A stretch of DNA of 64,000 nt from Okapia johnstoni (GCA_024291935.2 CM044309.1:4526001-4590000); one strand, 5' to 3'; positions 21,765-33,997 are shown, counted from the stretch's first letter. Program-made: numbers and translations. The notes: a model not told the origin generated them from the letters alone.

Positions 21765-22163
21765 GAGTAGGGCAAGTCAGACAGAGGAAGAGAAATATCA
21801 TATAATACCACTTGTGTGCAGACTCTAAAAATAAACCGTATAAATGAATTTACTTACAAAACAGAAACAGACTCACAGATTTAGAGAATGAATGCATGGT
21901 TACCAGGCAGGCAGGGTCGGGGGAAGGGTTACTTAGGGGGTTCAGGATTGACGTGTACACAACTGCTCTATTTACAACAGATAACCAACAAGCGCTTACT
22001 GTATAGCACAGAGAACTCTGCTCAATATTATGCAACAATCTAAATGGGAAAAGCATTTGAAAAAGAATAGATATACTGAATCACTTTGCTGTACTGTACC
22101 TGAAACTATCACAACATTGACAATCAACTGTACTCCAACATAACATTTAAAATTTTTTTAAAG
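21765..22163 (+). mobile_element. artiodactyl L1 3' UTR
   Basis: CAGACAGAGGAAGAGAAATATC, ACAGAAACAGACTCACAG, TACTGTATAGCACAGAGAAC, and the terminus ACAATCAACTGTACTCCAAC with an A/T-rich tail. Confidence 0.88.
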
Positions 22164-22849
22164 GTGCACCATTAAGAATCAAAGCGGGTGAGAGGTAAGA
22201 ATTCTGGCACTGATTCAAAACAGCTGTTGTTTGTGGAAGATTCCATCTCATTGACTTTGCTACCAAGTTTCTCTCCTAAATCTCCTCTTATTATTTCCTT
22301 GATCAAAGCTCTGCTTTTTCCTATACATCTGTTCATTTTCTTCCCTAACTGCTTATTTACTTGCCTCCTTTTTGATCCATAGATCAAACAGAGACTTGAG
22401 GCCAATATCTATTTCTTAGTCTTTCCTTTTTTCTGTCTTTCCAGTTACAAATCAACCTAACTTCTTTTACCTTCATTGTATCCTTTCAAATCTCATCACT
22501 GGGGTTGAGTCTTCCAACTTTCCAGACCTCCTTCCACACAAGCAGCCTGAAATTCATCCCTTATTCCACTGCCTTGTCTTCCAGATTTCATCCATTCTTC
22601 AAAGCAGTTCACAAGTCAAGAACATTGCATCCAAAAAGAATCTTACAAAGGGTAAGTTTAATACAATTAATTGTATTTCAATGATTGTGAATAAAAATAG
22701 AAATAGACCCTTTAATTTAATTTTTTCTAAGACCTCAAGCATTCAAATGCCTTTTGTACTTATATTTAAATAGGTCTTAAGACAACTCATTGATTCCTGG
22801 ACCAGGTTCCTTTGTAAGAGAAGGGCAGAGTTACTATCATAATGAACTC
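22164..22849. other. no gene recognised; contains an 18-bp palindrome
   Basis: Pyrimidine-rich unique sequence. A perfect palindrome, AATACAATTAATTGTATT, lies at 22660-22677. Confidence 0.5.
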
Positions 22850-23872
22850 TTCAGTTCAGTTTAGTCGCTCAGTCATGTCCAGCTCTGCAACCCCGTGGAC
22901 TACAGTACACCAGGCCTCCCTGTCCATCACCAGCTCAGGGAGCTTACTCAAACTCATGTCCATCGCGTCGGTGATGCCATCTAACCATCTCATCCTCTGT
23001 TATCCCCTTCTCCTCCTGCCCTCAATCTTTCCCAGCATCAGGGTCTTTTCAGATGAGTCAATTCTTTGCATCAGGTGGCCAAAGTATTGGAGTCTCAGCT
23101 TCAGCATCAGTCCTCCCAATGAATATTCAGGACTGATTTCCTTTAAGATTGATTGGTTGGATCTCCTTGCAGTCCAAGGGACTCTCAAGAGTCTTCCCCA
23201 ATACCACAGTTCAAAAGCATCAGTTCTTCAGCACTCAGCTTTCTTTATGGTCCAACTCTCACATCCATACGTGACTACTGGAAAAATCATAGCTTTGACT
23301 AGATGGACCTTTGTTGGCAAAGTAATGTCTCTGCTTTTTAATATGCTGTCTAGGTTGGTCATAGCATTCCTTCTAAGGAGTAAGTGTCTTTTAATTTCAT
23401 GGCTGCAATCATCATCTGTAGTGATTTTGAAGCCCCCCAAAATAAAGTTTCTCACTGTTTATATCGTTTCCCCAACTATTTGCCATGAAGTGATGGGACT
23501 GGATGCCATGACCTTAGTTTTCTGAATGTTGAATTTTAAGCCAACTTTTTCACTCTCCTCTTTCACTTTCATCAAGAGGCTCTTTAGTTCTTCTTTGCTT
23601 TCTCCATAAGGGTAGTGTCATCTGGGTACCTAAGGTTATTGATATTTCTCCCAGGAATCTTGATTCCAGCTTGTGCTTCTTCCAGCCCAGCATTTCTCAT
23701 GATGTACTCTGCATATAAGTTAAATAAGCAGGGTGACAATATACAGCCTTGATGTATTCCTTCACCTATTTGGAGCCAGTCTGTTGTTCCATGTCTGGTT
23801 CTAACTGTTGCTTCTTGACCTGCATACAGGTTTCTCAGGAGGCAGGTAAGGTAGTCTGGTATTCCCATATCT
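22850..23872 (-). mobile_element. BovB LINE, 5'-truncated (RT domain to 3' end)
   Basis: The minus strand encodes, in broken frames, the RT segment with QGCILSPCLFNLYAEYIMRN (23584-23868), then KIMASG-type sequence, [15 protein letters not shown] (23228-23455) and the C-terminal segment (23000-23188). The catalytic box reads YPDD where BovB has YADD. The 3' terminus at 22850 is a reversed ACTGA-type tail, not poly(A). Frameshifts and stops separate the blocks, so no enzyme can be made. The 227-codon plus-strand frame 22842-23525 is antisense to it. Confidence 0.95.
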
Positions 23873-25380
23873 TTAAGGTCAACTCTTGGGTGTTTAAAAG
23901 CCTACAAAGCTCTGCTGGGAGCACGGCTAAGCCTGGGAAGCCTCCCTTTGGTCCTAGAACGTGTGTCTGTTGCAGCAGGAGAGAAATGGGAAAATGCGCG
24001 GAGGAGGAGTTCCTCAAACAGAATCAGTTCAGGCCTCTGGATAGTCTGCTCCTCTTGTCCCCAGAGTCTGCAGAGGCTGTTTTATCTTCTACCCTGAAAT
24101 ATCTCATGGACCTTCAAAACCATGTTTTGAATCTCTGAACCCTTCAGTTCGTCCATTCATTCATGCACTTATTAAATGCTTGCTATGTAGCAACAGCTAT
24201 GCTAGCCCTCGGCTCTAGTCTCAAGGAGTGACTCATAAAATACATTTACCCTGACTTCTTAAATGCTTCAATGATAATAATTTTCAGCGTGGTATCTGTC
24301 CTCAGCCAGATGTTAGGATTAAATTGATTCCCAGGGGTGTTAACTAACACAGATGGATCTCAAGCAGATGAAGTCTGAGAAAGTGTGGAGGATTTAGCTT
24401 GGAGAGAGGGAACTGAAAGGTCTTTAAATCACACACTTCACCCTCCATTCTTGTTAACTAGACTGGTCTAGTGCTGGCAAAGGACGGAGTTGAGGTCCCA
24501 AGCTTCTTCCCCTCCTCATTCAGTTGCCCTTTGAGTCAACTTCTCACTTGGAATCCAAGGCCCAGTTTGGCCCAGTCTGACACTCTCCTTTCAAGGAGGG
24601 AGAAAACCATTTAGGAGAAAGAAGTGGTACTAACCAAACTCGAATGGGGACTGAGAACACATCCTTATCATCTGGTACTTGGGCACTCCTGTCAGATTAG
24701 GGTAGATGGAAGTCAGACCCCACTTCCACGCCAGCTGCTATACAAACAGAGGCCAAGTATTTAACATTAGGCTGACATTTCTGTTCAAGATGATATGAAT
24801 CAGTGAATATATGCATATCATTGCTACTATTCCTTGCACTGCTCCTTTCCATTTGTAAGATGCATCTTCTCACCAGTCAGAAATCCAGGCTGGATTTAGT
24901 CATCATCCTGTGGCTCTAAGCGGACATGCAGAGTGCAGACATCCATCCAAGTCACTGCGTTCACCGAGGAGGCTCCGATTTTAATCATCCTCCTTATTTG
25001 ATTCTCGTCATTTCAACAAGTTTTCTTCTCCTCTAATGTCTTCAACAGGTTGCTTCTCTTTTTTGTTCACAGAGCCTTGGTTTTGCTTCAGCCAACTTAC
25101 TATTTTCTCTCCCCGTCTGAGGCTCACATCAACCTCTCAGTCAGTGTTAATTAATGAGACAGACTGGGCAAAGTACTTTCTTAAATATAAACAAACAACA
25201 AGATACAAGCTATCACATCTAGCAGAGATGGCTAACTCTGGAATAACATGAGAAAGGTGAAGACCATCTTCCTGTAGGCCTCTGATTCAATGTGTCCCTT
25301 TGCCTGCTCTGAGAGGTGATACTGAAATGTCCTACCTAGGGCTAGCTCATCATATTTAGTTCTGCTACTTCTTTAAAAAA
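23873..25380. other. no gene recognised
   Basis: About 1.5 kb of mostly unique sequence. 24145-24240 (TCATTCATGCACTTATTAAATG and on) resembles the reversed 3' end of an old CR1-clade or MIR element, at low confidence. The frame 23749-24138 is chance plus BovB antisense. Confidence 0.4.
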
Positions 25381-26757
25381 GAGACAAGAACATACAAGGG
25401 GTAAAAGACAGTCTCTTCAATAAATGGTGCTGGGAAAACTGGACAGCTCTGCGTAAAAGAATAAAATTAGAACATCCTGTAACACCATACACAAAAACAA
25501 ATTCAAATTGGATCAAAGACCTAAATGTAAAACCAGAAACCTCCTAAAGGAAAACACAGGCAGAACACTTTTGACATAAAATACAACAATATTTTTTTCA
25601 TCTGCATCTTAAAGCAAAGGGAAAAAAAGGCAAAAATAAGCAAATGGGACCAAATAAAACTTAAAAGCTTTTGCACAGTGAAGGAAACGTTCAGCCCCAT
25701 TGACAAGATGAAAGGACAACCCACTGAATGGGCGAAAACATTCACAAATGGTATAACTGAAATGGGGTTAATATCCAACATATATAAACAGCTCATACAA
25801 CTCAACAACAACAAAAAACAGACAGCTCTATTTAAAAATGGGCACAAAAACAAATGGGCATTTTTCCAAAGAGGAAAGGCAGTGGCCAACAGTAATATGA
25901 AGATACTCAGCATCACTAATTATCAGAGAAATACAATCAAAACCACAGTGAGATACCACTTCACGCTTGTCAGAATGACTATCACCAAAAAGAACACAAT
26001 ACACGTTGGTGAGGATGTGGAGAAAAGGGAACGCTTTACACTGCTGGTGGGAATGCAAATTAGTAAAGCAGTGCAGAAAACAGTATGAAGATTCCTCAAA
26101 AAACTAAAAATAGAGCTAACAGATGACCTAAAAATTCCACCCTTGAGTATATATTCCCCCCAAAACTCCCATTAATTTGAAAAGATATGTACATGTCAAT
26201 GTTCAAATCAGCATTATTTACAATTGCCAAGATACGAAAACAACCTGTGTCCATCAACAGATAGAATAGATAAAGATGTGGTACATATAGACAATAGAAT
26301 ACTTGGCCATTAAAAAAAAAAGAATGAAATTTTTCCATTTGCAGCAACATGGACAGTCTTTGAGGGCATTATGTTAAGTGAAATAAGTCAGACAGAGAAA
26401 GATTATTACTGTATGATATCAGCTCTATATGAAATCTAAGAAAAAATACAATGAACTAGGGAGTATAATAAAAAAGAAGCAGACTCACAGATATAGAGAA
26501 CAAAGTAGTGATTCCCAGTGGGGGAGGGGCAGAGAGGGGGCAATATTGGGACAGGAAATTGAGAGGTACAGTCTATTACATATAAAATAAGCTACAAGGA
26601 TACACTGCACAGCACAGGGATTATAACCAATATTGTATAATAATTATAAATGGAACATAATCTTTAAAATTTGTGAATTACTATATTGTACACATGTAAC
26701 TTATATAAAATTCTACATCAACTATACTTCAATAAAAAAAGAAAATTAAAAAATAAA
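25381..26757 (+). mobile_element. L1 fragment, ORF2 3' end plus 3' UTR
   Basis: A continuous 1.4-kb L1: CTCTTCAATAAATGGTGCTG, GGATCAAAGACCTAAATG, GTGAGATACCACTTCACGC, CTGCTGGTGGGAATGCAAAT, GCAGCAACATGGACAGTC, ending CATCAACTATACTTCAATAA and an A-rich tail. The 136-codon frame 25678-26088 lies in this sequence and appears to be out of the ORF2 frame in its second half. The copy is inactive and moderately old. Confidence 0.92.
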
Positions 26758-26929
26758 ACACACACAAAATTAATTCACAAGCTGTACTTGAAAACATTTT
26801 AATTGTAAAAATACAGATAAGCTCAATTCTCCTTGGCTTTCATTAATCTTCCTTCCTTTTCATTACATACTACAGGAGAACTACTGCTGACAGTTTGGAT
26901 TGTATCATCCCAGACCGTTTTCTAGGTAG
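26758..26929. other. AT-rich junction between two L1 pieces
   Basis: No feature was recognised between the sense L1 and the antisense L1. Confidence 0.4.
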
Positions 26930-27740
26930 ATAGATGAGCAGATATAGGTACAGCTAAATATATATATGATGTAGTTTTGTTTTGTGAAATTTTGTTTTGC
27001 TTACAAAAATGGAATTATACTGTTAATTCAGTTTAGCAATATGTTTTAAGTTAATATGCCTTGAAAATATTTTCCTATCTCTAAGCATAGACCTTCCTTA
27101 TTCTTTCAGCTGCTTCATAGTTATGAATATACCATAATTTAATCATCAGTTCCCTGAGGTGCTTAGCAATTCTCACTCTTCCCAGAAATAAAAAAATGCT
27201 AAAAGAAAGACTCTTGAATACCACTTTGCACATATGTGGGAATATTTTTCTAGTAGAGATAATTATTTTAATACAAAACTGCCAAATTCCTCTAAAAACT
27301 ACTTAACTAATTTGTATGCCCTTCATTTTTCCACATCTTCCTGTAACAATCTCCAATTTTTGTTTGTTTTTAAATATTTGTTACAAATACTTCCTCTGCT
27401 TCTGTTCCTTGACCATTACTATGGTCCAGGAATTTTGTATAGAGTTAAACTGTGAATATTTTTCTTTATTGCATTTGCATTTAGCATATTGACTCAAAGA
27501 CTTTGCCCACCTCAGATTTACAAACATATCCTCCTATTTTCTTCTAACTTTTAATAGCTTTAAATTTTAACTGTTTAGTCTACCTCGAGTTCATTTTTGT
27601 GTATATTGTAATTTAAATAATTTACCTTTTCCCCAAAATGAATTGCCATTGGCACAAAATCATTTACTAAATAGTTAATGCTTTCCTCTCTTGTATCAAA
27701 TGCTACTTTTATCATTTGCAAATTTTAATGCATATATTGT

Positions 27741-28450
27741 AGTCATGTATGAGTGGACAAGGCAGTGGCACCCCACTCCAGTACTCTTGCTTAGAAAATC
27801 CCATGGACAGAGGAGCCTGGTAGGCTACAGTCCCTGGGGTCGCTAAGAGTTGGATACAACTGAGCAACTTCGCTTTCACTTTTCCCTCTCATGCACTGGA
27901 GAAGGAAATGGCAACCCACTCCAGTGTTCTTGCCTGGAGAATCCCAGGGATGGCAGAGCCTGGTGGGCTGCCGTCTATGGGGTTGCACAGAGTCAGACAC
28001 GGCTGAAGCGACTTAGCAGCAGCAGCATGAGTGTGGGAGCTGGACCATAAAGAAGGCTGAGCACCGAAGAACTGATGCTTTTGAACTGTTTTGTTGGAGA
28101 AGACTCTTGAGAGTCCCTTGGACTGCAAGAAGAAACCAGTCAATCTTAAGGGAAATCAATTCTGAATATTTATTGGATGGACTGATGCTGAAGCTGAAGC
28201 TCCAACACTTCGGCCACCTGATGTGAAGAGCCAACTCATTGGAAAAGACCCTGATGCTAGGAAAGATTGAAGGCAAAAGGAGAAGAGAATGACAGAGGAT
28301 GAGATGGTTAGATAGCATCACTGACTCAATGGACATGAATTTGAGCAAACTCGGGGAGATAGTGAAGGACAGGGAAGCCTGGTGTGCTACAGTCCATGGG
28401 GCCACAAAGAGTTGGACGTGACTCAGCAACTGAAAAACAACAACAACATG
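27741..28450 (+). mobile_element. BovB 3' end inserted in L1, itself split by Bov-A2
   Basis: BovB starts AGTCATGTATGAGTG, is interrupted at 27756-28026, and resumes at ATGAGTGTGGGAGCTGG (28027). It ends at CAGCAACTGAAAAACAACAA. The flanking 8-bp repeat TATATTGT (27733-27740 and 28451-28458) is the likely TSD. No frame is intact. Confidence 0.92.
27756..28026 (+). mobile_element. Bov-A2 SINE inserted in BovB
   Basis: Both monomers are present (GGACAAGGCAGTGGCACCCC to CTTAGCAGCAGCAGC). A 7-bp TSD, ATGAGTG, made of BovB bases flanks it (27749-27755 and 28027-28033). It is the innermost and youngest layer of the nest. Confidence 0.95.
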
Positions 28451-28916
28451 TATATTGTTCTGTTTCTGAACTCTCTACTAGGTGTAGCAGATCTGTTGTT
28501 CCATTTTTCCATGAATACCAGACTGTTTCAATTACTATAAGTTGAGTACACTTTGATATAGAAAATAAAATTCCTTCTTACTTAAAAAAAAAAAAATCGT
28601 AGTCATTCTTGTGTTTTATTTTCCAAGATGAACTTTATACTTAATCTGCCATATTCCACAATATTTCTTGTTGGAATTTTTATTTAAATTACTTTGGATT
28701 TATAGATACTTATCATATTTTTATTATATATAATTCTATAACTAGATGTTAAAAGCAGCTAGATAGAATTGCCTTCAGGAAAACAGGAAAATTCCTTTGC
28801 AATGTTGATAACCACATACTGCATTTTCTACTGAATGTAAAAAGTGATGTGGAATTTAAAGGCTGGAAGGAGAGATGAAAGATTTGCTTTTCAAAAGCTT
28901 TTGCTAATTGTTTAAG

Positions 28917-29207
28917 AAGCTTTCTGGTAAAGAATACAGCTGCAATGCAGGAGACCTGGGTTGGGAAGATCTCTTGGAGCAGGGAAAGTCTACCCACTCC
29001 AGTATTTTTGGGCTTCCCTTGTGGCTCAGCTGGTAAAGAATCCGCCTGCAATGCGGGAGACCTGGGCTCAACCCCTGGGTTGGGGAGATCCCCTGGAGAA
29101 GGGAAAGGCTACCCACTCCAGGATTCTGGCCTGGAGAATTCCAGGGACTGTATAGTCCATGGGGTCGCAAAGAGTTGGACATGACTGAGCAACTTTCACT
29201 TTCACTA
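28917..29207 (+). mobile_element. dimeric Bov-tA SINE
   Basis: Unit 1 (28917-29009) is a head plus partial body ending CCAGTATTTTTG. Unit 2 (29010-29207) is complete, with the CCAGGGACTGTATAGTCC variant body and a TTTCACTTTCAC tail. Confidence 0.92.
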
Positions 29208-29847
29208 TCTCACACTGCTAAAAGCAAAAGTTAAGTTGGGATTTCTGGGTAATGAAACAAATCATCTCACAAAGGGTAAACAGTTAGCTGATGGCAGGAA
29301 TCTGATCCCCCAGTGATGAGGACCTGGCTAAGGAGTGCTGAAGAGTATGAAGGGGAAGTAACACATGGCAACTATGTCCTAGGAGGAAATGGGCTGTCAT
29401 CATACCCTTGTTTGATAACTAAGGGTACGAGGCATTACAGCTAAGTGTCTGGCTTGGGTCTCCACTCAGGACAGAAAGTCTTCAAGACCAGAAATGGTTA
29501 TTCCTCTTCTCCACTTCATTCGTGGGTCTTTAACACGCATGATTTGTGTTCAGGAAACTTTCAGGATTATAGTCTAGTATTTTGATTGTGACCTTGAGAA
29601 ATATTGCCTGGGGTTTTCACACATGGTTAATCTTTTGACAAACTTTAATCTAGTTACACAATAACCTAATTCATTTAAAAGGGAAAACAAGGTTGTATAA
29701 ACCCTGTTATTATTTTAAAGCCAGAAAAACATCAAAGGTAAAACTATGTATTTCATTACCCAGAATATTTTGAATCTTTTAAGATGCTAGGTCCTGGGAT
29801 CTCAAGAACTCTAGTTTTTCAAAAGATACTCATTATTGCCATTGCTG
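29208..29847. other. no gene recognised
   Basis: Unique or unassigned sequence. A short MIR-like phrase near 29400-29460 is too weak to call. Confidence 0.4.
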
Positions 29848-30175
29848 TGCTGTGCTTAGTCACTCAGTCGTGTCCGACTCTGTGACCCCATGAACTGCAG
29901 CCCCGCCAGGCTCTTCTGTCTATGGGGATTCTCTAGGCAAGAATACTGGAGTGGGTAGCCTTTCCCTTCTCCAGGTGATCTTCCCTACCCAGGAATGAAC
30001 CCAGGTCTCCGGCATCGCAGGTGGATTCTTTACCATCTGAGCCACAAGGGAAGCCCAAGAATACTGGAGTGGGTAGCCTACCCCTTCTCCAGCGGATCTT
30101 CCCGACCCAGGAATAGAACCAGGGTGTCCCGTGTTGCAGGTGGATTCTTTACCAGCTGAGCTCTCAGGGAAGCCC
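29848..30175 (-). mobile_element. dimeric Bov-tA SINE
   Basis: On the minus strand the head unit (30057-30175) precedes a complete unit (29848-30056). The join reads AGCCCAAGAATACTGG on the plus strand, the complement of the join in the plus-strand dimers. Confidence 0.93.
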
Positions 30176-30182
30176 CTCATCA

Positions 30183-30425
30183 TCATTCCTCTCAGCATTT
30201 ACTGACTAGTCACCAGGACCTTTGTTCAGTGCTGTGTACCTATTACTTAATTAATCCACTCTTTCAAGGAGTAACTTCCCAGCAGATGGATACTCCTAGT
30301 ATTTTCATTTTACAGATGAAGAGATTGAAGTGAACGAAAGCTAAGTAAGCTGTCCAAACACAGGCTACCGCTAAGGGACAGGCTCAGTATTGACGACACA
30401 GATTGATCCCTGAGCCTAGACTGAA
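30183..30425 (-). mobile_element. MIR SINE
   Basis: Reverse MIR: TACTAGTATTTTCATTTTACAG-like core (CATTTTACAGATGAAGAGAT), then GTAAGCTGTCCAAACACAGG. It is close to full length. Confidence 0.82.
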
Positions 30426-32769
30426 GAGTTACTCCCGATGACTAAATTTACAGGATCTTTACTTAGACATAGAGATCTTTAAGAAGTTGCTAGTTACCAC
30501 TTACCTTTTTGTTACTCGATTTGAGAACCTGTTTTCTTTCCCCAGTGCCATATTTAGATGTATTGAGGCCACATGTTTGGGTTCAGAGCTTTGATTCAAA
30601 TGAAAGAGAAAGTGAGTCATCAGACTTTAGATGCTTCTTTGACCCAAGTGTTCTAACTTTGCTCATTCTCCTTGGAAATGTGCAACATCCTGACTGCTTT
30701 TGTGACTGAAGCTTCTGAAGTCAGCCAGGAACATCCCTTGCCTCACTTCCCGTTATTCACCCTCACAGCTGTCCCTTAGCTCCTCTGCAAACTCCGTTCA
30801 CTGCCTTCCTGCGTTAGCACCCACCGCCTGGTCATCGAAGATAAAACTTGTCATTCTTCTGCTCTTTTTAAGCTGCCTACTTTTTGTGTGTATTTGAAGT
30901 TTGTGTAAAGTTACTGAAAGCCGGGTTCTTTCCCGGATACATGAAGATGAAGGTTCTTATAGGAAGTGGACCCCTGAAAGTAATTTCTGGTTTTGAAATT
31001 GTTGGCGGTACTTGATGAGATATGATCTTTCAGTTCAACTTAAAGACAGTTGTGAATCTCAGTCTAACCCGGAATAATCTAATAACTTGATAATGACTGA
31101 AGAGTTGTATAAGCTGCGTTTATCTAACTACCTTGTAACAGAAGAACAAGCTGCTTTCCAGCCTGCCTTGACACCCTAACCGTCACGGAAGGCGCATCTG
31201 AAAAAAACTGTCTGGGGTGCACACAATTTAGCTTAAATAAGGTACAATGAAGAAATTACTGCTGGTGACGCTCTCACTTTCTTTTTGAGAAAATGTCTGA
31301 CTGTATTGGCATTGGGAAAAAAAATCCCACAAACCATCTGTGCTAAGAGCAGTCTGAGTCAAACTCTCAGAGTGGAGTTTCAGGCAGCCGCTGACAAAGG
31401 CAGTGCTGCTGCGGAACGAACTGCTGGGGGCTGCTGATCCCGCTGGGGTAATTTGCTGCAGGAGCACAGACTCTGAACACCATCACACCGCACGAGGCGG
31501 AGTTTTCAGTCCAAGGCGTTTATCACAAGGAAGGACCAACTTACTTCCCTCATTTGGGGTGCATCCTTTCTTAATCCCTGCTCCAAATGTCTTTCTAGAG
31601 ATGCAGAGCAGAATTGCTGAAAGTACGGCAAGGAGAATGAGGAATGAGGGACAACTGTTTCTACACGTTTTCACACCCATTGGAGACATTCTCCTCCATT
31701 CAAATAACACACACACACAACACAGATTGTAAAGCCATATTGGAAAGATGGTTTGAAAAGATGAAAGTAAATACTGTGCTAACTTTGAAAATACACTGGG
31801 GCCTGAGATGAATCCAAGGGTATCATTAGTTCTGGGCGAGTATGCTTTCTCCTGGGTACCCCTGAATGAGAGCACATGTTCAAAATCATAACGGAATGAA
31901 AGAGACAACAAATACCAATTCCTCACAAGTCAAGGTCAAGAGTAGATTAACCGTCATCCATTAATAAACCTGAAACCACAGCGACACGTGTTCCAAGTCA
32001 TCTTGAATACAACTATGAATAGGGCTAAAATGTTTACATAGGATGAAAAAGAAATGAATAATCCTGAATCATAATTCATTTCTCAGCTGGCAGAATCCCA
32101 CATCTGAAAACTAGCTCATATTAATTTATAGTTCAGGAACATGTGGCTTCCATTATACTTCCAATCAGCCCCACTAGAACCAAACCATTTTTAAAATAAC
32201 TAAGAAGTATAAACCAGGAATTCAAGCCCCAGTTTCAGCACTGCATAATAAATGCAGTTTTCTCACATTCCTCCTGTGACTGTGAGATAAGATGTCTGAG
32301 ATTTTTCTTCTTCTTTCAGGCAGAGGATAAAACTTATCAAAATCAACTTTTTTTTTTAGGTCTACTGTTTGAAAGAGTGAAGTTATTCTTGAGATCTGGG
32401 ATCATGTTTCATCACAGAATAAAACATGGCAGTACTAAAAGGAAAAAAAATATCACATTTTTATTTTGTTAAAAATAACTGTGGTATTTTTATCCCCATG
32501 TGAAAAAAGCAGTAGAGGGTTTACCTTTCGCCCTTTAGTGCTTCGTTGACCTGGTGTCTGGGCCCTCTTGACTGCTTATTTCTAGTTTTCCACTACAAAT
32601 GCTAGCGGCCACAGTTTCATCCCATCAGAAGTTGCCTGTCTCCTAAAATAGGCTTGCTTCTGCAGCCTGCTCTCAGTAGGCAGCGGCAGATTATTCTGTC
32701 CCATCCCAAATGCTCCCTGAGGGACCTGCAACACCCCCATCAGTCTTGGTCGTGAGCAGGGTTGTGACA
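30426..32769. other. longest repeat-free block; no proven gene
   Basis: About 2.3 kb with no interspersed repeat I can recognise. It contains one exon-like frame (30546-30709) after a CTTTCCCCAG acceptor-like site, and unremarkable frames at 31403-31732 and 31483-31926. No domain was recognised. Confidence 0.45.
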
Positions 32770-33180
32770 AACACGGAGGCCCTGGAATGAAGCAGAAGGA
32801 TGCTAGGTGATTTCTGAGGTTGGGTCCACTTTCCCTTGGGAGCTGGAATGCTCGTGCCAGAGCCCTGAAACCCCCTTTGAGAGGCCGACTGCCCCAGAGC
32901 AGCCACGCTGTGAAGAAGCCCAACTTCATCCATCACAAGAAAGCACTGGAGAAGACTTGTGGCAACGTGACCAGAACCCCAGCGGCTCCTGCCCCTGCTT
33001 CTCCAATTCAGACACTGCCTGCAACTACCTGAGCACCCTGAGCCAGAACCTTCCTGCGGAGCCCCTCTTCACAGAGAGCCGTCCCCCAGAAACAGCAGAG
33101 ATAAGGAAATAGTTGTGTGCTTTAAGCTACTACGTCTTGGAGTGTTTTGTTACGTGGTAATAATAATAGAACACGGGTAC
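32770..33180 (+). mobile_element. MaLR-type solo LTR (MLT1-like)
   Basis: The phrase order follows MLT1-class LTRs: TGATTTCTGAGGTTGGGTCC, ACCCTGAGCCAGAACCTTCC, AGAAACAGCAGAGATAAGG, GCTTTAAGCTACTACGTCTTG, TTGTTACGTGGTAATAATAA. The frames 32807-33112 and 32582-32929 are chance readings of it. Confidence 0.75.
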
Positions 33181-33997
33181 CGAGAAGAAAGTAAATTCCA
33201 AATTGGAGTAGTATCCCAGCTTCAGACACTGATTGGCAGAAGAATTTCTGGAGAAAGTCTATTTAAACACAGACATTCTGCTTGGCAAGTTCCACTATTT
33301 CTCATTAGGATGTTGCAAACTCTAGATCATAGTTGGCGTAGAGATTGAAACATTTAAATCATAAAAGTTAATCTTATTTTCTTCAATCTATAACTAACTA
33401 CCCAAGTGAAATTGCAAAAGAGTCAAACCCAGAAAGAAAGTGGAGTTATATGCCAAGTAAGTTGAAATTACTTTGAATCAACCAAATTTTTTCCCTTCTC
33501 TTGTGGACAAGGTTTTTCCCTGTTTTCAAAGTGGCAAATATCAGAGTGGACTCCTACTGTGCTTCTGGAATTCTATGTCCTTCCATGAAAAGGAGAGCAC
33601 TCACTAAAAAAGGAAATTGTCAAGAGGTGACACTTTCATTCTTTCCTAGAGGGTTGGTTTTGTAACTTGGATGCAGTAAGCTGCGCTTTCTCATCAAGCT
33701 GCTTGGTAAATAGAAATGTTGGTCAACACTTTTCTGAGCAGTGTGTCCTTTGTCCTACGTGCAACAAAGGGAGGGGAGCTCTGTCTTCTGCAGGAGCCCA
33801 CTGCTCCCCACAGCACTTGGAGAATAGGAAGTCTGAGATTCAGCAAGACCTTTACTGGTGTCTATGAGGTAGTAATAGATAGCTATCAACATCAGACTCA
33901 TATCAGCTAGACCTCATGGCAATCGTGTGGACGAAAGTGAAAAATGGGATAAAACAAAGGAAAATGTTACCTCCTAGCAGCCGCCTTTCCTAGTGAA
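33181..33997. other. no gene or known repeat recognised
   Basis: Unique sequence; short frames at 33667-33910 have no recognisable domain. Confidence 0.45.

Larger units (their letters stand above)
26930..28745 (-). mobile_element. antisense L1M fragment, split by BovB
   Basis: The plus strand reads as L1 ORF2 complement: CTACCTCGAGTTCATTTTTG, AATTGCCATTGGCACAAAAT, then after the insertion GTTCTGTTTCTGAACTCTC and TTGGATTTATAGATACTTATC. It is interrupted at 27741-28450. The outer left boundary is approximate. Confidence 0.75.

Noticed and set aside
22842..23525. 227-codon plus-strand frame as a gene
   Set aside because: Antisense to BovB; the conserved antisense frame reflects shared repeat origin.
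25678..26088. 136-codon frame as a gene
   Set aside because: Lies inside an L1 3' fragment and is not a complete ORF2 frame.
28917..30175. CRISPR-like or tandem direct repeats
   Set aside because: The repeated blocks are SINE units with long, unequal spacing in a eukaryotic genome.
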